From: Clostridia bacterium
GTDB taxonomy: Bacteria > Bacillota > Clostridia > Oscillospirales > QAMX01
Reading direction: 5' to 3'
Assembly (NCBI GenBank): GCA_017547975.1
Contig: JAFYNU010000188.1
Location: 1 to 14,830, forward strand
DNA: 14,830 nucleotides
Below, piece after piece: positions 13,914 to 14,830 of the stretch. The stretch's first letter is position 1, and the number at the start of each line of letters is the position of its first letter. Below the pieces are notes generated by a model. That model worked only from the letters and a program-made list of their open reading frames with translations. It was not told the origin of the DNA and did not search any database. The translations under genes were made by a program, and so were the position numbers.

Positions 13914-14830
13914 ATGACATATTTTTCTGAACCCCTTTCCGCCTCCGCCGAAACCCGCAAGAATTACCGGGACGGCATCCAGGCCCTGATCCGCCGCCGG
14001 GCGGAAGAACTGGAAACCCTTCGCCATCAAAAGCTCACACCCAGGGACATGAAGGCCATTCAGCCCATGTACCGGGAAAAACTGAAAAAAATGCTGGGTT
14101 GGCCTCTGACCGGGCCGGTTTTGGACACCGATCCCAGTATCACCCGGGTTCACGTGGCCGACGAAGAGGGCGTGGCCATTGACCGGATCACCCTGGAAAT
14201 TTTGGACGGCGTTCCCATGACCGCCCTGCTTTTCACCCCCACCGACCTTGCCGAAGGCGAAAAGATCCCCGGCGTGCTTTGCCAGCACGGAGGCGCCGGC
14301 ACCCCGGAATTGATCTCCGGTCTCTGGGGCGACACCCATAACTACAACCAAATGCTCCGCCGGGTACTGGAAAAGCGGGTGGTTGTGATTGCTCCCCAGC
14401 TGCTTCTGTGGCGGCACCCCGAAGAGGAGCAGGAATTCATGCCCCCCTTCGACCGTCCCCGCACCGACGCCGCCCTGCGTCAGCTGGGCGGTACCCTGAC
14501 CGCCCTGGAGATTTACGGCTTACAGCGTATGATAGACTATCTTGCCGCCCTGCCCCAGGTGGATGAAAGCCGCCTTGGTATGGTAGGTCTTTCCTACGGC
14601 GGCTTCTACACCCTGCTCACCGCCGCCATTGACACCCGGCTGAAGGCTGCCGTGTCCTCCTGCTCCTTCAACAGCCACGCCTGCGGCACCATTTCCGACT
14701 GGTGCTTCCAGGATGCCGCCCTGAAGCTGATGAACGGCGAAACCGCCGCATTGGTGGCTCCCCGGGCTCTGGCCATTGAGGTGGGGGAAAAGGACGAGCT
14801 CTTCCCCGCCGACGAAGCCCGCCGGGAAGC
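13914..14830 (+). CDS. Alpha/beta-hydrolase, acetyl-xylan-esterase/dienelactone-hydrolase-like (C-terminus outside window)
   Basis: Predicted cytoplasmic serine hydrolase. 305 codons are visible and the frame is open at the window end. A helical N-terminal part (1-60) precedes the alpha/beta core. The oxyanion region is VLCQHGGAG (H125 in it), the nucleophile elbow is GLSYGG with S227, and the acid is probably D294 in VGEKDELFP. The catalytic His should follow just beyond the window. The arrangement resembles large sugar-ester esterases and the Abhydrolase_7 type. ATG 13914 is preceded by GAGGT with a 6-base spacer. It lies 13 bases after the copy 2 dehydratase with no promoter between, so it forms an operon with it. 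Removal of an ester decoration from the sugar substrate is a plausible role but is inferred. Confidence 0.82.
   Translation, partial: MTYFSEPLSASAETRKNYRDGIQALIRRRAEELETLRHQKLTPRDMKAIQPMYREKLKKMLGWPLTGPVLDTDPSITRVHVADEEGVAIDRITLEILDGVPMTALLFTPTDLAEGEKIPGVLCQHGGAGTPELISGLWGDTHNYNQMLRRVLEKRVVVIAPQLLLWRHPEEEQEFMPPFDRPRTDAALRQLGGTLTALEIYGLQRMIDYLAALPQVDESRLGMVGLSYGGFYTLLTAAIDTRLKAAVSSCSFNSHACGTISDWCFQDAALKLMNGETAALVAPRALAIEVGEKDELFPADEARRE

Noticed and set aside
13100..13960. Minus-strand frames across the two dehydratases
   Set aside because: Shadows of conserved plus-strand genes; both copies show the same artefact because they are duplicates.

Overview
The window looks like chromosomal DNA from a Gram-positive gut-type Firmicute, probably a Clostridia or Oscillospirales relative. 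This is inferred from the gene content (LTA-synthase-like sulfatase, GlmM, NagB), strong AGGAGG-type ribosome binding sites, SigA-like TTGACA-17-TATAAT promoters, GC-rich genes separated by AT-rich spacers, and close homology to gut polysaccharide-degrader families. I see no mobile element, CRISPR array, tRNA or rRNA. Ten protein genes are supported: seven on the minus strand (1-11390) and three on the plus strand (11540-14830). The first and last run off the window.

Layout. (1) 1-2715, minus: a two-gene unit in which a proteasome-fold (Ntn-hydrolase-like) protein is followed, with an ATGA overlap, by a membrane LTA-synthase-like phosphotransferase. (2) 2828-5673, minus: a closed transcription unit with promoter, nagB, glmM, a stand-alone GlmU-type acetyltransferase and an intrinsic terminator. 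The order matches a route through glucosamine-6-P, glucosamine-1-P and N-acetylglucosamine-1-P. (3) 5805-9235, minus: a monocistronic 1090-residue DUF5107 + TPR protein with its own promoter, a 5'-terminal mRNA hairpin and a strong terminator. (4) 9348-11471, minus: a cytoplasmic clan GH-A glycoside hydrolase related to the agarase/beta-galactosidase-like families. (5) 11475-14830, plus: two tandem, about 84% identical enolase-superfamily acid-sugar dehydratases, each with its own promoter, the second followed 13 bases later by an alpha/beta-hydrolase (esterase) that is cut by the window end.

How they may work together. Regions 3-5 look like a carbohydrate-use locus: an intracellular glycosidase, a mutarotase-fold/TPR protein, two sugar-acid dehydratases and an esterase. 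A decorated, uronate- or aldonate-containing oligosaccharide is a reasonable guess at the substrate, but this is inference. Regions 1-2 belong to envelope and amino-sugar metabolism. The glycosidase and the first dehydratase are divergently transcribed from promoters whose -35 boxes lie only 3 bases apart, so they may be co-regulated.

Stretches without genes are all under 300 bases. 5674-5804 holds nothing I can recognise. 9236-9347 holds nothing clear. The remainder of 9133-9431 holds a promoter and two stem-loops.
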